Source: Fulvivirga sp. (GTDB lineage Bacteria; Bacteroidota; Bacteroidia; Cytophagales; Cyclobacteriaceae). Taken from it: DNA of 45,021 nucleotides. The first letter of the stretch is position 1. Each line of letters starts with the position of its first letter. Made by a program: the position numbers and the translations under genes. The notes beneath the pieces were generated by a model. That model did no database searches, was not told where the DNA came from, and was given only the letters and a program-made list of their open reading frames with translations. Of the stretch, positions 1 to 9,062 are shown piece by piece. Location of the stretch: positions 1-45,021 of the forward strand of contig JANQLQ010000325.1 of assembly GCA_028280565.1 (NCBI GenBank), in the 5' to 3' direction.

Positions 1-10
1 AGTCCGTGTT

Positions 11-181
11 CATTTTCTTTTGCCCGCCCAAAAGAAAACGAACCAAAAGAAAAAGGCGCCAGCAACCAAGCCCATTTTCCCCGCAAAACGCGCTATCCAG
101 CCCCTATAGGCCGCTTACCCACCACCCTCAAATGTGCCGCGCTGTTTCTGGATGTCCCCCCTCCACACGCCACTTGAATTT
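11..181 (+). repeat. Dispersed repeat family A, copy 1
   Basis: About 170 bp that recur at 44642-44812 in the same orientation, with roughly 90% identity by eye. The block opens with an inverted repeat: TTTTCTTTTG and CAAAAGAAAA flank a short C-rich loop. It then carries a second AAAAGAAAA run and a conserved stretch ending in CACTTGAATTT. The last part (GGATGTCCCCCCT to CACTTGAATTT) also occurs at about 29876-29896. No open frame with protein-like composition is shared by the copies, so it looks like a non-coding intergenic repeat. Confidence 0.85.
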
Positions 182-325
182 TTAATGATGCCCTAAGCTC
201 TTTGCGGTTAAAAAAACGACCTTGTCGTTGTCCTTCTCACATTAATAGCAAACGCCTCCACCTGGTGCGCTTTTATAAAGCGTGCCCATCTTCAACGCAT
301 TCGGTCGTAAATCGCTTTACATCCC

Positions 326-526
326 GCGCATTTGTAATGCGCTTCGAAACATTCACTTTAGCCGCCAAACATAATTGGGATACTACTCGTTTGATGTTTA
401 CTTCCTATTTTGGAGACTCCCACGGAGGATTAAGCAGGTCTACTTTGCTCGTTGGTCGTAAACGAGAACGCCCGGATTACAAATCCTATGCTACGATAAG
501 TACGCATTTAGCGTAGCGTAATGCGC
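326..526. repeat. REP-like hairpin cluster (family B), copy 1
   Basis: This stretch contains small hairpins with three-base loops: GCGCATT-TGT-AATGCGC at 326-342 and GGATT-ACA-AATCC at 474-486. A third palindrome, CGCATT/AATGCG, has an 11-base loop (503-525). The 450-526 segment matches, as reverse complement, the segment around 29911-29990, including the CCCGGATTACAAATCC core and the CGATAAGTACGCATT stretch. Repeats like this are often scattered between genes in Bacteroidota and can be linked to REP-associated transposases, but none is encoded here. Confidence 0.7.
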
Positions 527-534
527 ATTAGTGT

Positions 535-672
535 CATGTCACACCTCAAATGACATATCGAGCACAGGATGAGCTATGTTCGAGGTATTGATCAGTTTGG
601 CAATCAGCAAAGGGCAGTAGGCAAAAAAATAAGGGGTTGCCGATTGCTCGTTGCCAACTGCCGACTTTAAGA
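535..672 (+). repeat. Dispersed repeat family D, copy 1
   Basis: This stretch aligns imperfectly with 44378-44521. Both begin near GTCACA and share a GATGAnCT-TGTT core. They end in a GGCAGTAGGCAAAA-like motif, followed by GCCGATTGCT and TTGCCAACTGCCGACTTT-like sequence. The terminal 60 bases also appear reverse-complemented at 29798-29855. There is no plausible protein. The element sits between family B repeats and the PUL leader. Confidence 0.65.
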
Positions 673-959
673 ACGGGATTAGAAAAAATCGCTGACCGCA
701 TAATTATATTTAACTTAGTGAGATATGGGAGAGCCCGAACCAGCTATGCTGCTGAACGGCCTTTTTGTGAGTGTGCCAGGTTTTCGTTTTGCAACTTCGT
801 AGATTCCTTGTCACGCCTATCCCAACGCACGGGGCCGCGAGGAATGACGATGCCAGGAAGTAAGCATAACGTTTAAGAGGTAGTTATTTTAAAACAGTCA
901 GAAATTCACTAGGAAAACTTAGATGCGTTTGCCTTACCTCCTGGCCTTCTTCTACCCGC

Positions 960-984
960 TTGACCGCCATTTTCCGTATCTTTG
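960..984 (+). promoter_or_regulatory. Candidate Bacteroidota-type promoter of the susCD operon
   Basis: TATCTTTG at 977-984 fits the Bacteroidota -7 consensus TAnnTTTG exactly, and a TTG at 960-962 could be the -33 element. The spacing of 14 bases is shorter than the usual ~19, so the upstream element is uncertain. The site is about 235 bases before the SusC start. Confidence 0.45.
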
Positions 985-1001
985 TGATTAAAGCGATACA
1001 T

Positions 1002-1014
1002 GCAAACGTTTTCG
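1002..1014. promoter_or_regulatory. Possible LacI-family operator
   Basis: GCAAACGTTTTCG contains the perfect palindrome AAACGTTT and resembles LacI/GalR-family operators, which centre on a CG step. It lies about 18 bases downstream of the TATCTTTG motif, a position suited to repression of the whole PUL. No LacI, HTCS or sigma/anti-sigma gene is encoded in the window, so any regulator would act from elsewhere. Confidence 0.3.
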
Positions 1015-1218
1015 TTGTTTATTGCAGCTAAATAGGCATTTTTTTAATGCTAGTAAAGCGTGATATTTTGATCTTAGAAACACCGTTTCTAGCCAGTTTT
1101 TTGATCGAATTATACCTCGCTTTTTGCTTTCCGGCCTCGAATTGACCTACCATTACCTCGGCGTTCTAAACGTCAAGACCTATTTAATCAAGTTTATTAA
1201 CATCCAAACCCTAATGGT

Positions 1219-4200
1219 ATGAACAAATCTTTACTATGCTATTTGGCGTTACTTCTGCCCATGATCCTTGTGGTGAATGATGCCATGGCACAAAAAACGG
1301 TGGAGGGTAAGGTCACTTCTTCAGACGACGGCTCTCCCCTTCCCGGGGTGAATGTGCTCATCAAAAACACAACTCGTGGTACATCAACGGATTTTGATGG
1401 GAACTATCGTATCGAGCTTTTAGAAGGAGAAGAGAACCTTGTCTTTTCTTTTGTAGGCTATTCCACCCAAGAAGTGGAAGTAGGCAATCGAAGCTTGATA
1501 GATGTAACATTAATGATAGACATCAACGAGCTGCAGGAAATAGTGGTGGTAGGCTACGGTACCCAAGAGGTGAGAGAGCTCACTTCGGCCATATCCACGG
1601 TTGACCCCGAAGAAATAGTGAAAACGCCCACCGGCAATGCCATGCAGGCATTACAGGGACGAGTGCCTGGTCTTCAAATTGTAAATAATGGAGCGCCCGG
1701 CGCGGCCCCGGAAGTGCGTGTCAGGGGTTTTGGAGGATTTACCGATAATGACCTTAACACAAATAACGAGGCACGCCCACTTTTTGTGGTGGATGGGATG
1801 TTTGTAGACAACATCGATTTCCTTAACACCGCGGACATTGCCAGTATTTCCGTATTGAAAGATGCCTCCGCCTCCGCTATCTATGGTGTACGCGCCGCTA
1901 ATGGGGTTATCCTCATAGAAACAAAGTCCGGTGATTTTGAGCAAGCAACACAGATCACCTATGACGGCTATTACGGGGTACAGGTAGCGCAAGATGTCCT
2001 GCAAATGGCCAATACAGAACAATTTGCCAACTACATTAGGCAAACCGGGGAGACCAGTGAACTGGAGCTCATTGACAATGCCATTGGCAGGTTTGGCCGG
2101 AGCCGCGTCAACCCTAACCTACCGGTCACAAATACAGATTGGTACAACGAGATCATCCGGGATGCAGCGCCCATCCAAAGCCATTCGTTGACCATTACCG
2201 GGGGCACAAAACAGGCCAGGTATTCTGTAGGCGCCAGCTACTTTGAGCAAGATGGGCTCATGGATCATATGCGTAACAGCTATGAACGGTTAAACTTCAG
2301 GGCTAAAGTGGATGCGATCGCTACGGACTGGCTTACCGTAGGGGGTAACGTAACATTGAGCAATGCCACGCAATTCCTTGCAGACGATGCCGCATGGTTC
2401 CAGGCGTATTTTGCGGTACCTACGCTCCCGGTATTTGATGAGTTGAACACCGCGGCCGACCCTATTCGACATGGCAATGCACAGACGATCGGGTATAGGA
2501 GTAGGCAAAATCCTTTTTTCGTCATCGAGAATAACGACGACCGGAATAACATAGGAAAGATCATCGGTAATTTTTATGCAGATATAGAGTTAGTGCCCAA
2601 CAAACTCTCCTTTAAGACCTCTTACAATTACTTTTACCAAAACATTGTAACCCGGAATGTTAACTTTGATTTCAGCGATGGTGTACTTGCAACCCGAAAT
2701 GAGCTGACCCGGATAAATAACCGGGATTATAACCAGATCTCGGATAACATCCTTACGTACCGGGAGCTCTTTGGAGATCATAGCCTGGACGTTACGGCAG
2801 GGTATTCTTTCCGTAGCGAGGTAATGGAAGGCGTACAAGCGCGTGGCGTGAACATCCGCACCATTGACCGGGATGATGAGTCTACATGGTACATTCCTGA
2901 CGGGTCGGAGATCAACGTAGACGAAACGTTTGACACAGGGGCTAGGGAGTTTGGATCCTCCTACTTCGGTAGGGTTTCCTACAGTTATAAGAACAGGTAT
3001 CTTTTATCCGGGTCCTATCGAAGGGATGGAACGAATAAATTCCAGGAAAAGTGGGGAGACTTCTTTACCATAAGTGGGGGATGGGTAGTAACGGACGAAG
3101 CGTTTTTCGATGTGCCCGGCATAGATTTCCTTAAGGTTAGAGCAGGCTGGGGACAAATGGGGAACGACGATGTAGCTCCCGCCATAGGGCAAACCACTTT
3201 TGAGCAAATCAGCGTACCCATAAACGACCAGTTGGTAACAGGTGTACAGCCTGATAACGTCTTTGACATCATCGACCGGTGGGAGACCGTGGAAGAGACC
3301 AACATAGGCCTTACAGCCCGATTCTTAAATAGCCGGCTTTCACTGGAAGCAGACGTTTTCAGGAGGGATACGGAAGATGCCGTTCTGAATGTGGAACAAC
3401 GCGGAACAGGAGAAGAGCCCAGGAGAAACGCCGGGGCTATCAGGAACCAAGGGGTAGAGATCTTACTAAGCTGGTCAGACCAGGTTAATTCGGACCTGTC
3501 ATACAACATTTCAGCAAACCTGGCCACATTGGATAACGAGGTCCTTAGCGTGGGCGATCAACCCTTCTTGCTCAGGGGGTCGGATGCTTTTCGCCAACGT
3601 TCGGAAGTTGGATCTGCGGTAAACGAGTTTTATGGGTACGAGATCGTGGGTGTTTTCCAGACAGAGAACGAGATCACAAACTCCGGGTACACGGAAGCAT
3701 TCATTACCGACAATGATATCATACCGGGAGACTTTTTCTTCCGTGATCAGAATAGCGACGGGGTAATTGACGCAAATGACCGTGTATTCCTTGGGTCGTT
3801 CCTTCCCTCGTACACTTTTGGTGTTAATCTTGGGGTGACCTATAAACAATTTTCGTTCTCTGCTTACTTACAGGGGCAGGGAGGCAATACGATCATGAAC
3901 CGCAAAAGAGGGGAGATCATTTTTACCCAGGACACGAACATTGATGCGGACCTTGCCAATAACTTTTGGACAGAGGCCGGGTCCACCAATGAATATCCTT
4001 CCGCTGCAGGCTACAGGAAATCTTACAACAATAGCATACTCAACGAATTTTTGCTTGAAGATGGAGATTATTTCAGGGTCCAAAATGTAAGGCTATCCTA
4101 TCTCTTTGACAACAAAGAGGTGCTAGGATTGAAGCTTCCCCGGACCACCGTATCAATTACCGCGGAACGGCCTCTCACTATATTCGATTACAACGGGTTT

Positions 4201-4284
4201 AACCCTGAAGTGGTGAATGGCGTGGACCGGCAAACCTACCCGGTGCCGGCGGTTTATACCTTTGGACTTAACGTACAACTTTAA
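1219..4284 (+). CDS. SusC-type TonB-dependent outer-membrane glycan transporter
   Basis: A 1021-residue SusC/RagA-family protein, predicted to import oligosaccharides across the outer membrane with TonB energy and the SusD lid encoded just downstream. Residues 1-24 are a signal peptide ending in AMA before QKTVEG. A carboxypeptidase-regulatory-like beta domain follows (about 27-102; FDGNYRIE, FSFVGYSTQ). Next comes the VVGYGTQ segment (110-116) typical of SusC, the plug (about 117-240, with GNAMQALQGRVPG and LKDASASAIYGVRAANGV), and a long beta-barrel ending in TFGLNVQL. There is no N-terminal STN domain, so an ECF sigma/anti-sigma circuit is not expected. Length is normal for the family. The ATG at 1219 is chosen for the signal peptide. 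It is the first gene of the PUL. The substrate, beta-1,2-gluco-oligosaccharide, is inferred from the downstream GH144 and GH3 enzymes only. Confidence 0.95.
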   Translation: MNKSLLCYLALLLPMILVVNDAMAQKTVEGKVTSSDDGSPLPGVNVLIKNTTRGTSTDFDGNYRIELLEGEENLVFSFVGYSTQEVEVGNRSLIDVTLMIDINELQEIVVVGYGTQEVRELTSAISTVDPEEIVKTPTGNAMQALQGRVPGLQIVNNGAPGAAPEVRVRGFGGFTDNDLNTNNEARPLFVVDGMFVDNIDFLNTADIASISVLKDASASAIYGVRAANGVILIETKSGDFEQATQITYDGYYGVQVAQDVLQMANTEQFANYIRQTGETSELELIDNAIGRFGRSRVNPNLPVTNTDWYNEIIRDAAPIQSHSLTITGGTKQARYSVGASYFEQDGLMDHMRNSYERLNFRAKVDAIATDWLTVGGNVTLSNATQFLADDAAWFQAYFAVPTLPVFDELNTAADPIRHGNAQTIGYRSRQNPFFVIENNDDRNNIGKIIGNFYADIELVPNKLSFKTSYNYFYQNIVTRNVNFDFSDGVLATRNELTRINNRDYNQISDNILTYRELFGDHSLDVTAGYSFRSEVMEGVQARGVNIRTIDRDDESTWYIPDGSEINVDETFDTGAREFGSSYFGRVSYSYKNRYLLSGSYRRDGTNKFQEKWGDFFTISGGWVVTDEAFFDVPGIDFLKVRAGWGQMGNDDVAPAIGQTTFEQISVPINDQLVTGVQPDNVFDIIDRWETVEETNIGLTARFLNSRLSLEADVFRRDTEDAVLNVEQRGTGEEPRRNAGAIRNQGVEILLSWSDQVNSDLSYNISANLATLDNEVLSVGDQPFLLRGSDAFRQRSEVGSAVNEFYGYEIVGVFQTENEITNSGYTEAFITDNDIIPGDFFFRDQNSDGVIDANDRVFLGSFLPSYTFGVNLGVTYKQFSFSAYLQGQGGNTIMNRKRGEIIFTQDTNIDADLANNFWTEAGSTNEYPSAAGYRKSYNNSILNEFLLEDGDYFRVQNVRLSYLFDNKEVLGLKLPRTTVSITAERPLTIFDYNGFNPEVVNGVDRQTYPVPAVYTFGLNVQL

Positions 4285-4306
4285 AAAAACATTTAATTCA
4301 ATACTT

Positions 4307-5872
4307 ATGAAAGCTAAGAAGTTTTTGAAACATACGTTGATCATTGGATTGGTGTTAACATCTTTCGCTTCATGTGATGATAAACTGGACGAACCTTTAG
4401 AAAATTTTCCCTTAGGAAATGAAATAAGTGCTGAAGGCCAATTGGAGATCTTGGTGAGCAGTTATGCAGATCTATATAGACTGGGCTGGGAGGTCCATCC
4501 CACCATTGCCATAAGAGGGGATGATGTGAACAAGGGAGGTGGGGCAGATCAACCCGAAATGGGCTTTTTGGACGATTATAATTATGACCCCTCTTGGTGG
4601 TTTTTTAATGCCACATGGAATGAGTTTTACTCCGATATTATAACGACGCATTACCTGAACATTGAAGAGATTGAGAATATTAACCTGGTCATAGAGGATC
4701 AAACGTTGGGTAACCAGTACATCGCAGAGATAAAGGTGATGATCGGGTTTGATTTGTTGCAACTGGTAAGGCTTTGGGGTGACATTTTGATCCCTAATTC
4801 CTCTAGCCCTGTCGATTTCGAGAACTTACCGGTCACCGAACGTGCGGAGGTTTTGCAATACATTTCCGACCTTATGGACGAGGCTCTACCCGGTCTTTCT
4901 AATATGCGGCCCAACCAGCGGACCGACATTCCCGGTGGTGTAACAAGATATACTGCGCTGGCAGTGAAAGCTATGGCTAACTTGGATTTGGAAAACTATA
5001 CCGAGGTGGCCAACGCCACTTCGGAGATCATCCAAAGTGGAGTGTTTTCCTTAGAAAGTGATTACTACAACCTATTCAAAATGCCCGGAGAGCTAAATGA
5101 TGAGACTCTTTTGGAGTTCCAGTATTCTGACCTTGGCAGCCAAAGCACCGCTATAGATGATTTTAATCATTTATACAATTTTTATGGCCCCATAGGTGTT
5201 GGGTGGTTTCCTGCCGTAGAAGGTGTGCAAGCCGGGTGGGGGTTTTGGGAACCCACTTTCAAGTATATAGAGTTTATGTTGGATAGGGGGGATTTTCTTA
5301 GGTTGGAAACTTCCGTACTGTTCACCCCGAATGGTGTGGAGGCGTTAGAAGACCTAGGGTATACTGACTTACCCAATTTTACTACGGTAAGTTCTACTCC
5401 TTCAGGAGATGCTGCCGTGTTTACAAGAGATGGAGATGGCTTTGGTAATCACAACCGGGCGCTTTTTCATAGTGGCAAGCACGTATTGCCCACCAACCAG
5501 ATAAGCGACGAGGTGACCCGTTTTAATGCTGGTAAAAACTTTATTGTGATCCGGTATGCTGAAGTGCTTTTAATGCATGCTGAAGCGCTGGTGAGTGGAG
5601 CGAGCTCTACCTCTATTTCAGCATTGGAAGCAGTGAACCTGGTGCGGGAAAGAGCAAATATGGACCCGCTTGCCAACGTAACACTCGATGATGTCTTAAA
5701 TGAAAAATATGCAGAGTTTGCCATGGAGTGGGGCATTCGTTTTGCGGACGTGGTCCGGCACGGTAGGACCGGCGAATTGAACGAAGGTGGAAAGGTATAC
5801 GATCCATCGAATGACCGTTTCTTGCCCTATCCTACAGAACAAGTAGATCTTTTACCCCAGTTAAATCGATAA
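4307..5872 (+). CDS. SusD/RagB-family glycan-binding lipoprotein
   Basis: A 521-residue SusD-like outer-membrane lipoprotein, starting 22 bases after the SusC stop. The frame is open further upstream (to 4217), but the ATG at 4307 gives a proper lipoprotein signal, MKAKKF followed by a hydrophobic core and FASC, with lipidated Cys23. The following DDKLDE is acidic, which in Bacteroidota favours export to the cell surface. SusD features are visible: an N-terminal TPR-like helical part (YIAEIKVMIGFDLLQLVRLWGDI), the C-terminal NFIVIRYAEVLLMHAEAL helix and the closing FLPYPTEQVD. It should form the lid of the SusC transporter and bind glycan chains. The substrate is inferred from the neighbouring enzymes. 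Confidence 0.95.
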   Translation: MKAKKFLKHTLIIGLVLTSFASCDDKLDEPLENFPLGNEISAEGQLEILVSSYADLYRLGWEVHPTIAIRGDDVNKGGGADQPEMGFLDDYNYDPSWWFFNATWNEFYSDIITTHYLNIEEIENINLVIEDQTLGNQYIAEIKVMIGFDLLQLVRLWGDILIPNSSSPVDFENLPVTERAEVLQYISDLMDEALPGLSNMRPNQRTDIPGGVTRYTALAVKAMANLDLENYTEVANATSEIIQSGVFSLESDYYNLFKMPGELNDETLLEFQYSDLGSQSTAIDDFNHLYNFYGPIGVGWFPAVEGVQAGWGFWEPTFKYIEFMLDRGDFLRLETSVLFTPNGVEALEDLGYTDLPNFTTVSSTPSGDAAVFTRDGDGFGNHNRALFHSGKHVLPTNQISDEVTRFNAGKNFIVIRYAEVLLMHAEALVSGASSTSISALEAVNLVRERANMDPLANVTLDDVLNEKYAEFAMEWGIRFADVVRHGRTGELNEGGKVYDPSNDRFLPYPTEQVDLLPQLNR

Positions 5873-5876
5873 TAAA

Positions 5877-7016
5877 ATGAGGATATCCAAATATTTAGCC
5901 GTGCTGGTCATTATGACATTAGCTTGTAACGACGGGTACATAGATGACATAAACGCAGTGGAACCGGGCCCCGACCAAGATCCTCCTACTATTTCCATCA
6001 CATCCCTAACGGACACAGTAGCTATGCCTTTTACACAGGTGGAATCAGACCTGGAGATTACTTTCAGTGTAAGCGACGATATTGAATTAGGTAATGTGAC
6101 TGTAAGCTTTAATGGTACAAATGTAGGTTCCTATGACGCATTTGTAGATTACAGGAATCTAAGAGAAACCATACTCATTGAGTCTGTTGCGGTTGGGAAC
6201 TACTCGGTGGAGATCACCGCAACTGACCTTACCGGAAAACAGGTTACAGAGACTGTTGATTTTCTCTTAACGAATCAGTACTTCCCATTGGAAGGTGAAA
6301 TATTTTATATGCCTTTTGAAGGAGAAGAATTCGAGGACATCATAAGTGAAACTTTTGCATCTCCAAGTGGAGACCCTGGCTTTGTGGATGGTGTATTTGG
6401 CGAAGCTGTGGAATTTAATGCGGAAAACCGTTCTTACCTTATATTTCCTGCGAATGAGGAAATTGCAGGTCTAGAAAGCTTTACATTGTCTTTTTGGACA
6501 TTTGCTGATTTCATCGACGCTGACGAAAATGGACAGATTGACGGTATCTTGGGCTTAGTCAATTTGTCCAACAGCAATCTCTTCTGGGGAAACATTGATG
6601 TTTTCGTTGAAAACAACAGTAACCCCGTGGACGGGGCAGACATGAGGCTGCACGTGACTAATGATGATTCAGAAACCTGGATTGCCAATGTGAATGACCA
6701 GCCGAATATTTTTAATAGATGGAGCCATCATGTGTTATCATATGATAATGAGGCAAAGTTGTTTAGATACTATATCAACGGAGAGGTCATGACGACCATA
6801 GCGGCAAACTGGACCGACAACTTGGCATTTCAAGATGCAGAGAACCTTATAATAGGTTGTGTTCAATTCCAAACTGATCCTAGCTCCACCTCGGCCACAG
6901 GCTCACAGCCCTGGGCAAGTTACTTGACAGGTGAGATCGATGAAATCAAAATATTTGATCGGGTCATTTCTGCTAACGAGGTCTTGGCTTTATTTAACGC
7001 CAATAATCCAAATTAG
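5877..7016 (+). CDS. LamG-domain surface glycan-binding lipoprotein (SGBP-like)
   Basis: A 379-residue lipoprotein starting 4 bases after SusD. The signal peptide ends in LAC with lipidated Cys17, followed by NDGYIDD, an acidic start suited to surface display. Residues about 38-130 form an Ig/cadherin-like beta domain (PPTISITSL, ITFSVSDDIELGNVTVSF, ATDLTGKQVTE). Residues about 135-378 form a LamG-like concanavalin-type jelly roll (YMPFEGE, SFTLSFWTF, WSHHVLSYD, GEIDEIKIFDRVISANEVLALFN). No catalytic residues are recognised. The place after susCD is where surface glycan-binding proteins usually lie, so it probably captures the polysaccharide at the surface. Binding specificity cannot be read from the sequence. 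Confidence 0.8.
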   Translation: MRISKYLAVLVIMTLACNDGYIDDINAVEPGPDQDPPTISITSLTDTVAMPFTQVESDLEITFSVSDDIELGNVTVSFNGTNVGSYDAFVDYRNLRETILIESVAVGNYSVEITATDLTGKQVTETVDFLLTNQYFPLEGEIFYMPFEGEEFEDIISETFASPSGDPGFVDGVFGEAVEFNAENRSYLIFPANEEIAGLESFTLSFWTFADFIDADENGQIDGILGLVNLSNSNLFWGNIDVFVENNSNPVDGADMRLHVTNDDSETWIANVNDQPNIFNRWSHHVLSYDNEAKLFRYYINGEVMTTIAANWTDNLAFQDAENLIIGCVQFQTDPSSTSATGSQPWASYLTGEIDEIKIFDRVISANEVLALFNANNPN

Positions 7017-7062
7017 GGAAAGGATAATTCGCTATTAATGGAGTTTTTAGATCTAATCTTCA

Positions 7063-7092
7063 CCGGTTCTTCCTACGACAGGGAAGAACCGG
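7063..7092 (+). promoter_or_regulatory. Perfect intercistronic hairpin before the first enzyme gene
   Basis: CCGGTTCTTCC (7063-7073) and GGAAGAACCGG (7082-7092) form an 11-bp perfect stem with an 8-base loop. No U-run follows, so a classical terminator is unlikely. It ends 11 bases before the GTG start of the GH144 gene. It could protect the susCD-SGBP message from 3' decay or lower translation of the enzymes, giving more binding and transport protein than enzyme. Confidence 0.7.
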
Positions 7093-7103
7093 CAATCTAA
7101 ATT

Positions 7104-9062
7104 GTGAGAAAATCTCTTTACATATTATACTTAGCTTTCCTTCTTATTGCCTGTGGAGAAGATGATGGAGAGGTTAGATCACGGGGGTTTGTAATTACTT
7201 CCGTTTCCATTGGCGTATTGGATTTGTCCGAGAATCAACTCTTAGAGAATGTCCCGATCGATCAAGACATTTCAATCAGCTTCTCCACAGAAGTGCGTTT
7301 GGAAGACCTGCAAGCGGCAATTACATTAAGAAGGGGTACAGAGGCGCTAGGCTTTACCCTGGCGCAAAGCCAGGGGCTTGGTTTTGTGATCACTCCCTCG
7401 GAAACGTTGCGAGCAAATACATCGCATCATTTAGACATTTCAGCAGACCTGGTTTCTCCAACAGGCGCTTCTTTTCCAGGGGCTTCTTTTTCATTTAAAA
7501 CGCAAGCGGTAGGCCTACAACTTTTATCCGTCACTTTTGGAGGAAAAGAAGCCTTAGATCAAGGGCGGGTGACCGATGTGCCAAGATCATTGGACCTTAA
7601 CTTGACATTTTCGGCCACAGTGGACATGGAGAGCTTATCCAGTAGCATCACCATTGGTCGAGGGGTACCCCTTGTACTTACGCAACTAGATCCGGCCAAC
7701 GAAGTGTCGGTTTCCGTGGATCCAAGCTTACCGCCTGTCTCGCGGTTCGTCTTGTCAATTTCTGACAACCTCGTGGGAGCCAACGGTGAGCGTTTCGCTG
7801 GCTACGCCCAAGAGTTCTACACAGAAATAGACCCTACCTTCAAATTCCCGGAAGTGACCGATGAAGAACTACTCAACCTAGTGCAGGAGCAAACTTTCAA
7901 ATACTTCTGGGACTTTGCACATCCCACCAGCGGACTGGCCCGGGAGCGGAATACTTCCGGTGACTTAGTCACTATTGGTGGGTCCGGTTTCGGGGTCATG
8001 GCCATCCTCGTTGGGATAGAACGTGGGTTCATTACCCGGCAAGAAGGTGTGGACCGGCTGGAAACCATCGTTAATTTCTTAGAAACCGCCGACCGCTTTC
8101 ATGGCGCATGGCCACACTGGATGAATGGTATCACCGGGGAGACCATCCCCTTCGATCCGGAAGATGATGGGGCCGACCTAGTAGAAACAGCCTTTATGAT
8201 CCAAGGGCTACTGGCCGCTCGGCAATACTTGGAGGCTACGGATGCACAAGAGCTGGCCATAAAAAATAAGATCACTGACCTATGGGAAGCGGTAGAATGG
8301 AGCTGGTTTACCCAAAACGGGCAAGATGTGCTGTATTGGCATTGGTCACCCAACGTCGGTTGGGAAAAGAACCTGCAGATCAGCGGGTGGAATGAGTCGC
8401 TCATGGTTTACATACTGGCGGCGGCTTCCCCTACCTACCCTATCGATGTGGAAGTGTACCATAACGGCTGGGCCCGGGCGGGTGGAATGAGCAGCGGAGA
8501 GGAGTTTTACGAGATTCCCCTGCCACTAGGCCCACGGCTTGGAGGTCCGTTGTTCTTCAGCCATTATTCATTCTTAGGGCTAGACCCTCGCCAGCTCGAA
8601 GACCAGTATGCTAACTACTGGACACAAAACATAAACCATACCCGGATCAACCGCGCCTACTGTATTGATAACCCCTTGGACCATGTGGGCTATAGCTCGG
8701 ATTGCTGGGGACTTACGGCCAGTGATAGTCCCGGCGGCTATTCAGCCCACTCCCCCGCGAATGACTTGGGAGTGATCACTCCTACGGCGGCCATCAGCTC
8801 TTTTCCCTACACCCCGGTAGAATCTATGGAGGCTACCCGGCATTTTTATTATTTGCTGGGAGACCGACTGTGGGGAGAATATGGATTTTATGATGCGTTC
8901 AACCTTACAGAAAATTGGACGGCGGATTCGTACCTGGCCATAGACCAGGGCCCTATTATTATCATGATCGAAAATCATCGTACGGGGTTGTTATGGGAGC
9001 TGTTTATGGATAATAATGAAATTGTCACCGGGTTAGAAAAGCTCGGGTTTACCTCTTATTGA
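7104..9062 (+). CDS. GH144-type endo-beta-1,2-glucanase, lipoprotein with two N-terminal Ig-like domains
   Basis: A 652-residue lipoprotein starting with GTG, chosen because it gives a signal peptide with lipobox LLIAC (Cys17). The acidic GEDDGE that follows suggests surface display. Two related beta domains resemble the SbsA-type Ig-like fold (about 28-133 and 137-240; ISFSTEVRLEDLQAAITLRRG and LTFSATVDMESLSSSITIGRG are clearly repeats). Residues about 253-650 are the glycoamylase-like (alpha/alpha)6 domain of GH144. It has TFKYFWD, GGSGFGVMA, the acidic EDDGADLVET motif (Asp354, Asp358, Glu361), VLYWHWSPN and GWNES (Glu431). From memory of the characterised Chitinophaga enzyme, these acidic positions match the candidate catalytic ones; this needs an alignment. 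Many databases call this family glucoamylase, which is misleading. Probable role: first cut of beta-1,2-glucan at the cell surface. Confidence 0.85.
   Translation: MRKSLYILYLAFLLIACGEDDGEVRSRGFVITSVSIGVLDLSENQLLENVPIDQDISISFSTEVRLEDLQAAITLRRGTEALGFTLAQSQGLGFVITPSETLRANTSHHLDISADLVSPTGASFPGASFSFKTQAVGLQLLSVTFGGKEALDQGRVTDVPRSLDLNLTFSATVDMESLSSSITIGRGVPLVLTQLDPANEVSVSVDPSLPPVSRFVLSISDNLVGANGERFAGYAQEFYTEIDPTFKFPEVTDEELLNLVQEQTFKYFWDFAHPTSGLARERNTSGDLVTIGGSGFGVMAILVGIERGFITRQEGVDRLETIVNFLETADRFHGAWPHWMNGITGETIPFDPEDDGADLVETAFMIQGLLAARQYLEATDAQELAIKNKITDLWEAVEWSWFTQNGQDVLYWHWSPNVGWEKNLQISGWNESLMVYILAAASPTYPIDVEVYHNGWARAGGMSSGEEFYEIPLPLGPRLGGPLFFSHYSFLGLDPRQLEDQYANYWTQNINHTRINRAYCIDNPLDHVGYSSDCWGLTASDSPGGYSAHSPANDLGVITPTAAISSFPYTPVESMEATRHFYYLLGDRLWGEYGFYDAFNLTENWTADSYLAIDQGPIIIMIENHRTGLLWELFMDNNEIVTGLEKLGFTSY

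Larger units (their letters stand above)
673..1218 (+). other. Non-coding leader region of the PUL
   Basis: No convincing gene. An open frame of about 79 codons around 637-876 has a low-complexity, shadow-like translation and overlaps repeat D. The region ends in an AT-rich stretch before the SusC start at 1219. A promoter-like TATCTTTG (977-984) would give a 5' leader of over 200 nucleotides. A small palindrome with T-rich loop (GCATT-TTTTT-AATGC) lies near 1036-1050. Confidence 0.5.

Noticed and set aside
202-516. Open frame of 104 codons on the plus strand
   Set aside because: It runs through the family B hairpin repeats, and its translation looks like translated repeat, with no signal peptide or domain.
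637-876. Open frame of 79 codons on the plus strand
   Set aside because: It begins inside repeat D. Composition is not protein-like and nothing recognisable follows.
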